Origin: Cryobacterium adonitolivorans | GTDB taxonomy: Bacteria; Actinomycetota; Actinomycetes; Actinomycetales; Microbacteriaceae | Assembly (NCBI RefSeq): GCF_004402695.1 | Contig: NZ_SOFL01000047.1 | Location: 1-64,000 of the forward strand | Length of the DNA stretch: 64,000 bases | Direction of reading: 5' to 3' | Shown here: one piece after another, positions 50,708 to 59,723 of the stretch | Numbering within the stretch: position 1 is the first letter of the stretch | Layout of the letters: every line of letters starts with the position of its first letter | The notes under the pieces: model-generated | What the model was told of the DNA's origin: nothing | Databases searched by the model: none | Seen by the model: only the letters and a program-made list of their open reading frames with translations | Position numbers and translations under genes: made by a program

Positions 50708-51657
50708 GCGTCATCCGCGTCGGCACCCGGGGGAGCGCCCTGGCCATGGCCCAGACCACGGCCGTCGCCAACCGCATCCAGGCGGCGACGGGCGGCGAGG
50801 TGGAGATCATCCCGATCACCACACACGGCGACGTGTCCCGCGAGTCCCTCTCCAGCCTGGGCGGCACCGGCGTCTTCGCCAGCGCCCTGCGCGAAGCCCT
50901 GCTGAACGACGAGTGCGACGTTGTCGTGCACTCGTTCAAGGACCTGCCCACCGAACCGTACGCGGGCCTGGTCATCGGCGCGACGCCCAAACGCGCCGAC
51001 GCCAGGGACGTGCTCTGCGCGCGGGACGGTTTCACCCTGGCCACGCTGCCTGAGGGCGCCAAGGTCGGCACCGGGTCGCCCCGCCGGGCCGCCCAGCTCC
51101 GGGAAAAGCGTCCAGACGTCGAGGTCGTCGACATCCGCGGCAACGTCGGGACCCGGCTCGCGCTGGTCTCCGACGAGAAGCTGCACGCCGTGGTGCTCGC
51201 CGCAGCTGGCCTGGGCCGGCTCGGCCTGCTGGAGAACATGGCCACCGACTACCTCGAACTCTCCGACTGGCCCACGGCGCCCGGGCAGGGTGCCCTGGCA
51301 ATCGAGGTGCGAGAGGGCAAGCCTGACCGCCTGCTCAGCAAGGCCCTCGCCGTGCTCAACCACGCCACCACCCAAGCCACCGTGACCGCCGAGCGCCACG
51401 TGCTCGCCCGGCTCGAGGCCGGCTGCGCGGCCCCGATCGGGGCCACCGCCGTGATCGACGACGGACTGCTCTTCCTCACCGCCACCGTGTACAGCCCGGA
51501 CGGCACCCGCCGGATCACCGCGTCGCACGCGGCGACCCCCGAGTCGCACTCCGTCGCCGACTTGCAGGACGCCGCCGTGGACATCGCCGAGCGCGCCGCC
51601 AGGGAGCTTCTCGCCGGCGGCGCGGCCGAGTTCGCACCGCTCTCGGTGACCTCGTGA
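50704..51657 (+). CDS. hemC: Hydroxymethylbilane synthase (porphobilinogen deaminase)
   Basis: A 317-residue enzyme joining four porphobilinogen units. It begins VIRVGTRGSALAMAQT, has HSFKDLPTE, the arginine-rich GTGSPRRAAQL and VDIRGNVGTRL, and the dipyrromethane-attachment cysteine in RLEAGCAAPIG. GTG 50704 overlaps the hemH stop (GTGA), and its own stop overlaps hemD in the same way, showing tight coupling. Confidence 0.96.
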   Translation: MSVIRVGTRGSALAMAQTTAVANRIQAATGGEVEIIPITTHGDVSRESLSSLGGTGVFASALREALLNDECDVVVHSFKDLPTEPYAGLVIGATPKRADARDVLCARDGFTLATLPEGAKVGTGSPRRAAQLREKRPDVEVVDIRGNVGTRLALVSDEKLHAVVLAAAGLGRLGLLENMATDYLELSDWPTAPGQGALAIEVREGKPDRLLSKALAVLNHATTQATVTAERHVLARLEAGCAAPIGATAVIDDGLLFLTATVYSPDGTRRITASHAATPESHSVADLQDAAVDIAERAARELLAGGAAEFAPLSVTS

Positions 51658-52439
51658 GCGCCGTGCGGTACAACCTCGACAAGCCCCTGGCCGGTTGGCG
51701 GGTCCTGGTGCCCCGCGGCGGCCCCTGGGGCGACCAGGTGGCCGCGAACCTGCGCTCCCGCGGCGCCTTGCCGATCGTCGCGCCGATGATCAACTTCGCG
51801 CCCACCGAGGATGCCGCCGCGCTCGACGCCGCACTGGCACGGCTCGCGGCCGGCGACTTCGACTGGATGACGGTCACCAGCGCCACCACCGTCGACGTGC
51901 TCGCCTCGCACCGGGCCGTCGTGGCGTCGGGCACCCGCATCGCCGCGGTCGGCGAGACCACCGCCGCCGCGCTCGTGGCCGCGGGCTACCACGTGGACAT
52001 AGTCCCATCGGAGGACAACTCCGCCAAGGGCCTGCTCGCCGACTGGGAGGCCGCCACGCACGGCGTTATCCCGCTGCGGGTGCTCACCCTGCGCTCCGAG
52101 ATCGCCAAGCCGCTGCTCACCGAGGGGCTGCGCCGCATCGGACACGACGTCGAGTCCGTCGTCGCGTACCGCACCGTCGGTGTGCCGGTCTCTGACCGGG
52201 TCGTCGCCGACATCAAGGCCGGTCGCGTGCACGCCGTCCTGGTCACCAGCGGCAGCGTCGCGCAACAGGTGCAGGACCAGCTCGGCCCGATCCCCCGGAC
52301 CACCCTGGTCGCCTGCATCGGCCCGCGTACGGCGAAGGATGCGGAGGCCATCGGTCTGCGTGTCGACGTCGTCGCCGACGAGCGCAGCGCGGAGTCCCTC
52401 ATCGAGGCCCTCGTGCGCCTCGCTCCGCGGGACCTGTAG
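51654..52439 (+). CDS. hemD: Uroporphyrinogen-III synthase
   Basis: A 261-residue two-lobed protein that cyclises hydroxymethylbilane. Sequence conservation in this family is low; the supporting features are WRVLVPRGGPWGD, the MTVTSATTVDVL segment, IAAVGETTAAAL, VVAYRTVGVPV and VLVTSGSVAQQVQDQLG, with ACIGPRTAKDAEAIGL near the end. GTG start overlaps the hemC stop. It ends this coupled block. The following tetR has its own control region. Confidence 0.93.
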   Translation: MSAVRYNLDKPLAGWRVLVPRGGPWGDQVAANLRSRGALPIVAPMINFAPTEDAAALDAALARLAAGDFDWMTVTSATTVDVLASHRAVVASGTRIAAVGETTAAALVAAGYHVDIVPSEDNSAKGLLADWEAATHGVIPLRVLTLRSEIAKPLLTEGLRRIGHDVESVVAYRTVGVPVSDRVVADIKAGRVHAVLVTSGSVAQQVQDQLGPIPRTTLVACIGPRTAKDAEAIGLRVDVVADERSAESLIEALVRLAPRDL

Positions 52440-52472
52440 AACAGCTGGGAAGGCGTTGCACTGTGTGCGTGG

Positions 52473-52487
52473 TTGCACTTAGTGTAA
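52473..52487. promoter_or_regulatory. Candidate TetR operator upstream of tetR
   Basis: TTGCACTTAGTGTAA is a near-perfect palindrome (TTGCACT / AGTGTAA, one mismatch) ending 4 bp before the tetR GTG. A second TTGCACT lies 17 bp upstream at 52456. Autoregulation by the TetR protein is inferred. The site would overlap the transcription start of a near-leaderless message. Confidence 0.5.
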
Positions 52488-52491
52488 GCAT

Positions 52492-53136
52492 GTGACTCCG
52501 TCCCTCATCGCCCCCGATCGGCGTGCCGAACTCAAGGCGCGGCATCGTCGGGCGATTCTGGATGCCGCGGACGCGCTCATCCGCGAACGGGGCACGCCCC
52601 ACTTCAGTGTCTCCGAACTCGCCGACCGTGCCGACGTTTCCCGGCGCACGGTGTTCAACCACTTCACCTCGCTCGACGACGTGATCATGACGACCTGCAC
52701 CCGGTTGCTCGGCGTCGCCGTCGATGACTTCCGGGCGGCCACGCAGGCGACGCCAGCGGGAGACGGCAGCCGGGTGGCCCTCTTCGAGGAGATCACCACG
52801 GCACTTCGCGCCGTCGACCTGCCCACCGTGGTCTCCTACCTTTGGGGGGTGCTCGCCGGGGACGGCGAAAACGGCCGCTCCCAGCACGCCCTCACCGATG
52901 TCTTCACCCGCGCCACCGATCAGCTCTCCATCGAGATCGCCGATCGCAGCACAGCGATCGACGCGTTCGAGGTGGCGATCCTGGTCAGCTCGGTGATGAA
53001 CGGCGTCGCAGTGGTGGCAGTGCACTGGATAGCCCGCACGGGCGCCACACTCGACGAGGCCTCCCGAACGGTGTGGGATGACCTGATCGACCGCCTCATC
53101 GCCTCCATCCGGAACGGCTATTCAGCCGCCGGCTGA
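52492..53136 (+). CDS. TetR-family transcriptional regulator
   Basis: A 214-residue regulator. The helix-turn-helix (residues about 20-60) reads AILDAADALIRERG..HFSVSELADRADVSRRTVFNHFTSLDDVI; the C-terminal ligand domain is variable. It starts at GTG 52492, just after a palindromic operator-like site. The MMPL transporter follows 93 bp downstream on the same strand, the common arrangement of a repressor with its efflux pump. It interrupts the haem gene order between hemD and hemB. Confidence 0.9.
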   Translation: MTPSLIAPDRRAELKARHRRAILDAADALIRERGTPHFSVSELADRADVSRRTVFNHFTSLDDVIMTTCTRLLGVAVDDFRAATQATPAGDGSRVALFEEITTALRAVDLPTVVSYLWGVLAGDGENGRSQHALTDVFTRATDQLSIEIADRSTAIDAFEVAILVSSVMNGVAVVAVHWIARTGATLDEASRTVWDDLIDRLIASIRNGYSAAG

Positions 53137-53229
53137 CCCGCACTCTTCTGTACCCACCACCTCTCTTCCCGATGACGCGATGCGAGTTTCCCTCCGCTCA
53201 CTAGGCACACACGAAAGAACCTGAGGACT

Positions 53230-55758
53230 ATGGCATCCCTTCTCTACCGACTCGGTCGGTTCTCCGCCCGCCGGGCCTGGCTGGTCATCGTCGCGTGGCT
53301 GGTCATCCTCGGCCTCGCCGGTGGCGCCTTCGCCCTCTTCGGCGGCACGCTCACCTCCTCGGTGAGCATCCCGGGCACCGCCACCCAGAAGGTCAGCGAC
53401 GAGCTCGCCGAGAAGTTCCCCGCCGCCAGCGGCGGACGGGGCACCGTCGTCTTCACCACCACCGACGACTCGGCGTTCACGGCCGAACAGAAAACCGCTA
53501 TCGGTGAGCTGCTCGCTGACACCGTCGAGCTCGACAACGTGACCTCCAGTACGAATCCCTTCGACACGCAGGCGCAGATCGACGATCAGGCCCAGCAGAT
53601 CGTCAACGGCCGTCAGCAGATCATCGACGGCACGACCCAGATCGATGCCGGGCAGGCGCAGCTCGACGCGGCCACCGCCCAGCTCGATGCGGGCCAGGCG
53701 CAGCTCGACGCCGCCCGCAGCCAGGCGGAGGCGGCCGGGCAACTCGCCGCCGCCCAGCCGACGCTCGATGAGAAGCAGGCCCAGCTCGACGCGGGCGCGG
53801 CCGCCGTGGCCGAGCAGCAGGCCATGCTCGATGAGGGCCGCACCGCAGTCGAGACGCAGAGCACCACTCTGGAGCAGGGCTCCGACCTGCTCGACCTGGC
53901 CGCGGGCATCCGCCAGGTATCGGCCGATGAGACGACCGCCGTCGCGAGCCTGCAGTTCGACACGTCGCTCAACCAGGTTCCTGCCGAGTCGAAGGAGGCG
54001 ATCGTCGAGGAGATGGACAACGCCGGGATCGATGGGGTCACCGCCGAGGTGTCCAACGACATCGCCGCCAGCATCCCCGAAATCCTCGGCCCGGGCGAGA
54101 TCGGCGGCGTGATCATCGCGGCCGTCGTGTTGTTCGTCATGCTCGGCACGCTGATCGGTGCGGGTCTTCCGCTGCTGAACGCGCTCATCGGCGTCGGTGT
54201 CGGCGTGCTCGCGTCGCTCGCCCTGTCCGGCAGCGTCGAGATGCTCTCCGTCACCCCGGTCCTGGGCGTCATGCTCGGGCTCGCGGTCGGCATCGACTAC
54301 TCGCTCTTCATCCTCAACCGGCATCGCACCCAACTGCGCAACGGAGTGGCACTGCAGGAGTCGATCGGGCTGGCGAACGGCACCTCCGGCAACGCCGTGG
54401 TGTTCGCCGGCGCCACAGTGCTCATCGCCCTGCTCGCCCTCAACCTCACCGGAATCCCGTTCCTCGGCCTGATGGGCACCGTCGGCGCCGTCTGTGTTTT
54501 CGTCGCGATCCTCATCGCGATCACCCTGACGCCGGCGCTGCTGGGCCTGGTCGGCACGAAGATCCTCACCAGGAAGGCGCGTGGGCACATCGGCACCCCC
54601 TCCGCCAAGGTCGCGGCGCCGATCAAGCCGATGAACACGGTGCGCGCGGTCGTGACCGTGATCGCGGGCATCGCCGTGCTGCTGATCGTGGCGATCCCCG
54701 CGCTCTCCATGCGCCTGGGGCTCCCGGCCGGATCGTCCGAGCCGCTCGACTCGAGCGCATACCGGGCCTACAAGCTCGTCGACGACAAGTTCGGCGCCGG
54801 CGTGAACGGCCCTCTGCTCGTGGTCGCCGACCTCGAGGCGGCCATCACCGACGAGGAGCTGATCGCCGAACAGGTGCGCATCGGAACCGCGCTCAAGGCG
54901 GAGAACGGTGTCGTCGCGGTCGCACCCATCGGTGCGTCGGACGATGACCTGCTGCTCGCCTTCCAGGTCATCCCAGAGGACGGGCCGAACAGCGAGTCGA
55001 CCGAACAGCTTGTGCGGGACCTGCGAAACCTCGACATCGACGGTGTCAGCTCGCTCGGCGTCGCCGGCAACGCATCCGGCAACATCGATGTCAGCGAGAA
55101 ACTCGCCGACGCGCTGCCGTTGTACCTGCTCGTGGTCGTCGGACTCTCGTTGATCATCCTGATCTTCGTGTTCCGCTCGATCCTGGTGCCGGTCACTGCG
55201 ACCCTCGGATTCGTGCTCTCGTTGTTCGCCTCGTTCGGCGCGATCACGGCGGTCTTCCAGTGGGGCTGGCTCGGAGCGCTGTTCGGCATCCACGACCCGG
55301 GGCCGATCCTGAGCTTCCTGCCCATCCTGGTGGTCGGCGTGCTGTTCGGCCTTGCGATGGACTACCAGCTGTTCCTGGTCAGCGGCATGCGCGAAGCGTA
55401 CGCTCACGGCGCACCGGCGCGGATGGCGGTGCAGCGCGGTTTCCACGCCGGGCGCACCGTGGTCATCGCGGCCGCGCTGATCATGGCCTCGGTCTTCTCC
55501 GGTTTCGTCTTCTCGAACTCGGTGATGATCCAGTCGATCGGCTTCGGGCTCGCCATCGGCGTGCTGCTCGACGCCTTCGTGGTGCGGCTGCTCATCATCC
55601 CGGCCGTGATGCACCTGCTGGGCGACGCGGCCTGGTGGCTGCCGAAGTGGCTGGAGCGCATCCTGCCCAACGTCGACGTGGAGGGTGCATCGCTCGAGCG
55701 CACGCACCCGGTACACCCGACGGCCGATCCCGAGCTCGTCACCACCCCGAGCGCGTAG
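53230..55758 (+). CDS. MMPL-family RND transporter
   Basis: An 842-residue membrane protein with 11-12 helices in two halves. Each half has one helix, an extracytoplasmic domain and five helices (VMLGLAVGIDYSLFILNRHR and VVGVLFGLAMDYQLFLVSGM carry the proton-relay Asp-Tyr pairs). The first external domain contains a long coiled coil with near-repeats of the type AQLDAGQAQLDAA (residues about 120-230), as in YhgE/MMPL hybrids. It exports lipids or other hydrophobic compounds; its cargo is unknown. TGAGGA precedes the ATG. It is probably controlled by the upstream TetR. Confidence 0.92.
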   Translation: MASLLYRLGRFSARRAWLVIVAWLVILGLAGGAFALFGGTLTSSVSIPGTATQKVSDELAEKFPAASGGRGTVVFTTTDDSAFTAEQKTAIGELLADTVELDNVTSSTNPFDTQAQIDDQAQQIVNGRQQIIDGTTQIDAGQAQLDAATAQLDAGQAQLDAARSQAEAAGQLAAAQPTLDEKQAQLDAGAAAVAEQQAMLDEGRTAVETQSTTLEQGSDLLDLAAGIRQVSADETTAVASLQFDTSLNQVPAESKEAIVEEMDNAGIDGVTAEVSNDIAASIPEILGPGEIGGVIIAAVVLFVMLGTLIGAGLPLLNALIGVGVGVLASLALSGSVEMLSVTPVLGVMLGLAVGIDYSLFILNRHRTQLRNGVALQESIGLANGTSGNAVVFAGATVLIALLALNLTGIPFLGLMGTVGAVCVFVAILIAITLTPALLGLVGTKILTRKARGHIGTPSAKVAAPIKPMNTVRAVVTVIAGIAVLLIVAIPALSMRLGLPAGSSEPLDSSAYRAYKLVDDKFGAGVNGPLLVVADLEAAITDEELIAEQVRIGTALKAENGVVAVAPIGASDDDLLLAFQVIPEDGPNSESTEQLVRDLRNLDIDGVSSLGVAGNASGNIDVSEKLADALPLYLLVVVGLSLIILIFVFRSILVPVTATLGFVLSLFASFGAITAVFQWGWLGALFGIHDPGPILSFLPILVVGVLFGLAMDYQLFLVSGMREAYAHGAPARMAVQRGFHAGRTVVIAAALIMASVFSGFVFSNSVMIQSIGFGLAIGVLLDAFVVRLLIIPAVMHLLGDAAWWLPKWLERILPNVDVEGASLERTHPVHPTADPELVTTPSA

Positions 55759-55792
55759 GCGCACACCGACGGCGCGAACTCCGCTTTGATGA

Positions 55793-55833
55793 CGGCGCGG
55801 CCCGATCCCCTCACGGATCGGTCCGCGCCGTTT
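55793..55833 (+). terminator. Intrinsic terminator after the MMPL gene
   Basis: A 15-bp stem with one mismatch (CGGCGCGG-C-CCGATCC and complement) closes a CCTCAC loop and is followed by TTT. It separates the tetR-MMPL unit from hemB. Confidence 0.75.
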
Positions 55834-55891
55834 CCGCACCCACCCGCGCAGCCAGGGCCGCGCACCCAGGCGGGAGGCCTAGGCTGGTCGG

Positions 55892-56878
55892 GTGATAAAC
55901 CCCGTCATCCGCCCGCGACGACTGCGCAGCACCCCCGCGCTCCGCCGCCTGGCCAGCGAAACCCGTGTCCACCCCGCCGAGCTCGTTCTGCCGCTCTTCG
56001 TGCGTGAGGGCAACGAATCCACCCCGATCTCCTCGATGCCGGGCATCGTGCAGCACAGCGTCGACGCCGCACGCCGCGCCGTGGCCGAGGCCGCAGCGGC
56101 CGGAATCGGCGGGGTGATGCTGTTCGGTGTGCCGACCGTGCGCGACGCCACCGGCACTGGTGCGACCGATCCCGACGGCATCCTGAACGCCGCCACCCGC
56201 GCCGTGGTCGCCGAGGTGGGCGACGCCCTGGTGGTGCAGACCGACCTGTGCCTGGACGAATTCACCGACCACGGCCACTGCGGTGTGCTCGCCACCGACG
56301 GCCACGTCGACAACGACGCCACGCTGCTGCGTTACAACGACATGGCGCTCGCGCAGGCGGAGGCCGGTTCGGCGCTGCTGGGCCTGTCCGGAATGATGGA
56401 CGGTCAGGTCGCCTCGGTGCGCGCCACCCTCGACGCCGCCGGCTATGCCGACACCGCCGTGCTGGCCTACTCCGCCAAGTACGCCTCCGCCTACTACGGC
56501 CCGTTCCGCGAGGCCGTGCAGTCCACCCTCGTCGGCGACCGCCGCACCTACCAGCTCGACCCCGCCAACCGGCGCGAGGGCGTGCGTGAGGCCCGCATCG
56601 ACATCGACGAGGGCGCCGACGTGGTCATGGTCAAGCCCGCGGGCAGCTACCTCGACGTGCTCGCCGAGGTTGTCGCGATGAGCGAGGTTCCCGTCTGGGC
56701 GTACCAGGTCTCCGGCGAATACGCCATGATCGAGGCCGCCGCCGCGCGGGGCTGGATCGACCGCCGCCGCGCGATCGAGGAGTCGGTGCTCAGCATCCGC
56801 CGTGCCGGTGCCGACGCCATTCTCACCTACTGGGCCGTCGAACTCGCCGCCTGGCTCACCGAAACGGATGCCCGATGA
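55892..56878 (+). CDS. hemB: Delta-aminolevulinic acid dehydratase (porphobilinogen synthase)
   Basis: A 328-residue TIM-barrel enzyme joining two 5-aminolevulinate molecules. The Schiff-base lysines are in [16 protein letters not shown] and [12 protein letters not shown]. The metal loop reads [14 protein letters not shown]: two cysteines with Asp between, which differs from the three-Cys zinc type and from the all-Asp magnesium type. GTG 55892 starts it, about 15 bp after GGGAGG. Its end overlaps hemL by 4 bp (ATGA). Being downstream of a terminator, it needs its own promoter. Confidence 0.96.
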   Translation: MINPVIRPRRLRSTPALRRLASETRVHPAELVLPLFVREGNESTPISSMPGIVQHSVDAARRAVAEAAAAGIGGVMLFGVPTVRDATGTGATDPDGILNAATRAVVAEVGDALVVQTDLCLDEFTDHGHCGVLATDGHVDNDATLLRYNDMALAQAEAGSALLGLSGMMDGQVASVRATLDAAGYADTAVLAYSAKYASAYYGPFREAVQSTLVGDRRTYQLDPANRREGVREARIDIDEGADVVMVKPAGSYLDVLAEVVAMSEVPVWAYQVSGEYAMIEAAAARGWIDRRRAIEESVLSIRRAGADAILTYWAVELAAWLTETDAR

Positions 56879-58206
56879 CGCACATCACTCACAACGACGA
56901 GCTCTTCGCCCGCGCGCAGCTCTCCATCCCCGGCGGCGTCAATTCGCCGGTGCGTGCCTTCCGGTCGGTCGGCGGCACCCCGCTGTTCCTGGTGAAGGCG
57001 GCCGGCGCCTACGTCACCGACTCGGACGGTCGCGAGTACGTCGACCTGGTCAGCTCGTGGGGCCCGGCGATCCTCGGCCACGCGCACCCCGCCGTGGTCA
57101 GCGCCGTGCAGGAGGCCGCCGCCCTGGGTCTGTCGTTCGGCGCCTCCACGCCCGGCGAGACCGTGCTCGCCGAGCTGATCAAGGACCGCGTCGGCGCCAT
57201 CGAGAAGCTGCGCCTGGTTTCCACCGGCACGGAGGCCACCATGACGGCCATCCGCCTGGCCCGCGGGTTCACCCAGCGTGACCTGCTGATCAAGTTCGCC
57301 GGCCACTACCACGGCCACTCCGACGGCCTGCTGGCCGAGGCCGGCTCCGGCCTGGCCACCCTCGCGCTGCCCGGCTCGGCCGGCGTCACCGCGGCCACCG
57401 CCGCGCAGACCCTGGTGCTGCCCTACAACGACCTCGACGCCGTGCGCGCCGCTTTCGAGGCGCACCCGGGCCGCATCGCCGCCGTGATCACCGAGGCCGC
57501 CGCCGCCAACATGGGCGTCGTCGCCCCGGATACCGGCTTCAACGCGGCCCTCTGCGACCTCGCGCACGAGTACGGCGCCCTGCTCATCGTCGACGAGGTG
57601 CTCACCGGCTTCCGGGTCAACCCCGGCGGCTACTGGGCCCTGCAGGCCGCCGACGGCGAGACCTACACGCCGGACCTGTTCACCTACGGCAAGGTCATCG
57701 GCGGCGGCCTGCCGGTCGCCGCGCTCGGTGGCCGGGCCGACGTGATGGACTTCCTGGCCCCGGCCGGCCCGGTCTACCAGGCCGGAACGCTCTCGGGTAA
57801 TCCGGTGGCCGTTGCCGCCGGCATCGCAACCCTCACCGCGGCCGACGCGCACGTGTACGCGCGCCTCGACGAGACCGCCGAGCTGCTCTCCGAGGCCGTC
57901 TCCAGTGCACTCTTCGCCGAGGGTGTCGCGCACAGCGTGCAGCACGCCGGCAACCTGTTCAGCTTCGTCTTCGGCCAGGACGCCGCGATCACGCCGCCGC
58001 GCAGCTACGCCGAGGTGCAGCGCCAGGAAACCTACCGCTACGGGCCGTTCTTCCACTCCATGCTCGAAAGCGGCGTCTCCCTGCCGCCGTCGGTGTTCGA
58101 GGCCTGGTTCGTCTCCGCCGCCCACGACGGCGACTCGATCGGCAAGATCCTCGAGGCACTGCCGGCCGCGGCGAAGGCGGCCGCCGAGGCGCGTCCGACG
58201 GCCTAG
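56875..58206 (+). CDS. hemL: Glutamate-1-semialdehyde 2,1-aminomutase
   Basis: A 443-residue class-III PLP enzyme converting glutamate-1-semialdehyde to 5-aminolevulinate. Evidence: [18 protein letters not shown] at the start, [39 protein letters not shown], and the PLP lysine in [15 protein letters not shown], then [17 protein letters not shown] overlaps the hemB stop, so both are coupled. A family A palindrome lies 21 bp after the stop. Confidence 0.97.
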   Translation: MTHITHNDELFARAQLSIPGGVNSPVRAFRSVGGTPLFLVKAAGAYVTDSDGREYVDLVSSWGPAILGHAHPAVVSAVQEAAALGLSFGASTPGETVLAELIKDRVGAIEKLRLVSTGTEATMTAIRLARGFTQRDLLIKFAGHYHGHSDGLLAEAGSGLATLALPGSAGVTAATAAQTLVLPYNDLDAVRAAFEAHPGRIAAVITEAAAANMGVVAPDTGFNAALCDLAHEYGALLIVDEVLTGFRVNPGGYWALQAADGETYTPDLFTYGKVIGGGLPVAALGGRADVMDFLAPAGPVYQAGTLSGNPVAVAAGIATLTAADAHVYARLDETAELLSEAVSSALFAEGVAHSVQHAGNLFSFVFGQDAAITPPRSYAEVQRQETYRYGPFFHSMLESGVSLPPSVFEAWFVSAAHDGDSIGKILEALPAAAKAAAEARPTA

Positions 58207-58227
58207 CTCGGGTTCCACCGCGGCCGA

Positions 58228-58289
58228 CTGTTGCCGAATCGGACATGTGCGTCCGGCGCGCTGGGCGCACATGTCCGCGCGGGCAACAG
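58228..58289. repeat. Family A intergenic palindrome, second complete copy
   Basis: The left arm (CTGTTGCCGAATCGGACATG...) pairs with the right arm (...ACATGTCCGCGCGGGCAACAG) over about 29 bp with few mismatches. It shares its cores and layout with 16329-16394. It follows hemL and may help terminate the haem operon. Confidence 0.85.
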
Positions 58290-58383
58290 AAGCGGGGTGT
58301 CGGGGCGGGTCCGGCGCGGCGGCGTTATGTCTTTGTGAGTTAGCGACAAGAGGTTTTCCGGCCGGACCGGGCAGACTGGGGGA

Positions 58384-59082
58384 ATGGCTTCTTTGCGCGT
58401 ACACCCCGACCGGCTGGAGATTCATCTGACGGCAGCGGAGAAGACGCTGGCGTTCCGCCGGGAAGACCTGGTGATCCAGCGCGAGAACATCCGGTCGGTG
58501 ACGATCACGGATGATCCGTGGATCTGGGTGCGCGGCATCCGTGCCCCCGGCGCCCTCGTGCCGCTGGTCGTGGCCGTCGGCGTGTGGAAGTTCCACGGTG
58601 GCAAGGATTTCCTCGCCATCAAGCGCAGGCGCCAGGCCGTCGTGATCGACCTGATCGGCGACGACTTCGCCCGGGTGATCCTGTCGACCAACCACGCACC
58701 TGACCTCATCGCCTCCCTGAAGCTTGAGGCCACCGACGCGCAGGACGTGCCGGAGCTCGACGAGCCGACAGCGGCCGAGCAGCCTGCCGAGCCGACGTCG
58801 CCGGTCAAGCCGGCCAAGCCGGCCAAACGGATCCGAACCCCCAAGGTCGCCAAGGCTGTCGAGCTCACCGAGCCGGCAGTGTCGGCCGCACCGGTGAAGC
58901 CGGCCCGGCGGGCCAGGCCCGCCACGGTCGCCACGGTCGTCGAACCCGCTGAAACAACTGAGACGATCAAGCCGGCCAAGCGGGCGTCCCGCGCCAAGGT
59001 GACACCTCTTGCCGAGAGCGCCGCCGACCCGGTGGACCTGCCGGTCGCCGAGCCGGTCGACGTGCCGGAGGCGACCGCGTAG
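58384..59082 (+). CDS. PH-like domain protein with Ala/Pro/Lys-rich tail
   Basis: A 232-residue protein. Residues 1-115 look like a bacterial PH-like fold (LRVHPDRLEIHLTAAEKTLAFRREDLVI; VIDLIGDDFARVILSTNHAPDLI), with one hydrophobic strand or helix (ALVPLVVAVGVWKF). The rest is low-complexity, rich in Ala, Pro, Lys and Glu with repeated PAKPAKR/PARRARPA blocks, and is probably unstructured and basic. The function is unknown. Its own promoter lies in the 94 bp after palindrome A. It is convergent with the XRE-cupin regulator. Confidence 0.7.
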   Translation: MASLRVHPDRLEIHLTAAEKTLAFRREDLVIQRENIRSVTITDDPWIWVRGIRAPGALVPLVVAVGVWKFHGGKDFLAIKRRRQAVVIDLIGDDFARVILSTNHAPDLIASLKLEATDAQDVPELDEPTAAEQPAEPTSPVKPAKPAKRIRTPKVAKAVELTEPAVSAAPVKPARRARPATVATVVEPAETTETIKPAKRASRAKVTPLAESAADPVDLPVAEPVDVPEATA

Positions 59083-59102
59083 GTCGCCCGGTTCGTGCGG
59101 GG

Positions 59103-59684
59103 TCAGCGAATGGTGCTGGCCCGCACGTGGATGCGTTCGCCCGTCTGGCCGAACAGGCTGAGGATCTCCGTCGGCTCGGGTCCCGCGCTGCCGAAGGCGT
59201 GCGGCACCCTGGTGTCGAACTCGGCAACCTCGCCCACCCCGAGGATCATGTCGTGCTCGCCGAGCATCAGGCGCAGGCGACCGCTCAGCACGTAGAACCA
59301 GTCGAATCCCTCGTGGCTGCGCTGCTCGAGCTGCTCGTCGCCGGTGCGCCCGGGGATGATCATCTTGAACGCCTGCAGGCCGCCCGCGGTACGGCTGAGC
59401 GGAACGAAGGTGCGGCCATGGCGCGTGAACGGTCGCTGATCCAGGCGCGGGTCGTCGGCGGCGGGAGTATGCACGAGGTCGTCGATGGTCACGTCATGGG
59501 CACTCGAGAGAGCGAGCAGTAGCTCCAGGGTGGGCTTGCGCTGCCCGGACTCGAGGCGGGAGAGGGTGCTCTCCGAGATTCCGGTGGTCGCGGAGAGCTG
59601 CGCCTGGGTGCGCCCGCTCTGCAGGCGCAGCTCGCGCAGCCGGGCACCGACGTTTTGGGCAACGGATGGCGGGTCTGAGGTCAT
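59103..59684 (-). CDS. XRE-family regulator with C-terminal cupin domain
   Basis: About 193 residues. The helix-turn-helix (about 10-65) reads RLRELRLQSGRTQAQLSATTGISESTLSRLESGQRKP. A cupin sensor domain (about 110-190) contains SHEGFDWFYVLSGRLRLMLGE and VAEFDTRVPHAFGS with the usual His/Glu metal- or ligand-site residues. Such proteins are local repressors or activators of small-molecule genes. ATG 59684 is preferred over the frame's start at 59708. It faces the hydrolase gene 40 bp upstream on the same strand, so the two may be related in function. Confidence 0.9.
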   Translation of the reverse strand: MTSDPPSVAQNVGARLRELRLQSGRTQAQLSATTGISESTLSRLESGQRKPTLELLLALSSAHDVTIDDLVHTPAADDPRLDQRPFTRHGRTFVPLSRTAGGLQAFKMIIPGRTGDEQLEQRSHEGFDWFYVLSGRLRLMLGEHDMILGVGEVAEFDTRVPHAFGSAGPEPTEILSLFGQTGERIHVRASTIR

Positions 59685-59723
59685 GCACCCATCGTGCCAG
59701 ACCGGCAAGCCATCTTGCGTTCC

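Noticed and set aside
53640-53760. Tandem DNA repeats as a possible repeat array
   Set aside because: They are fully explained by the heptad-like QLDAG coiled-coil repeats of the MMPL protein.
53122-55839. 905-codon minus-strand frame antisense to the MMPL gene
   Set aside because: Arg/Asp/Gln/His-rich low-complexity translation with no domains; a GC-bias shadow.
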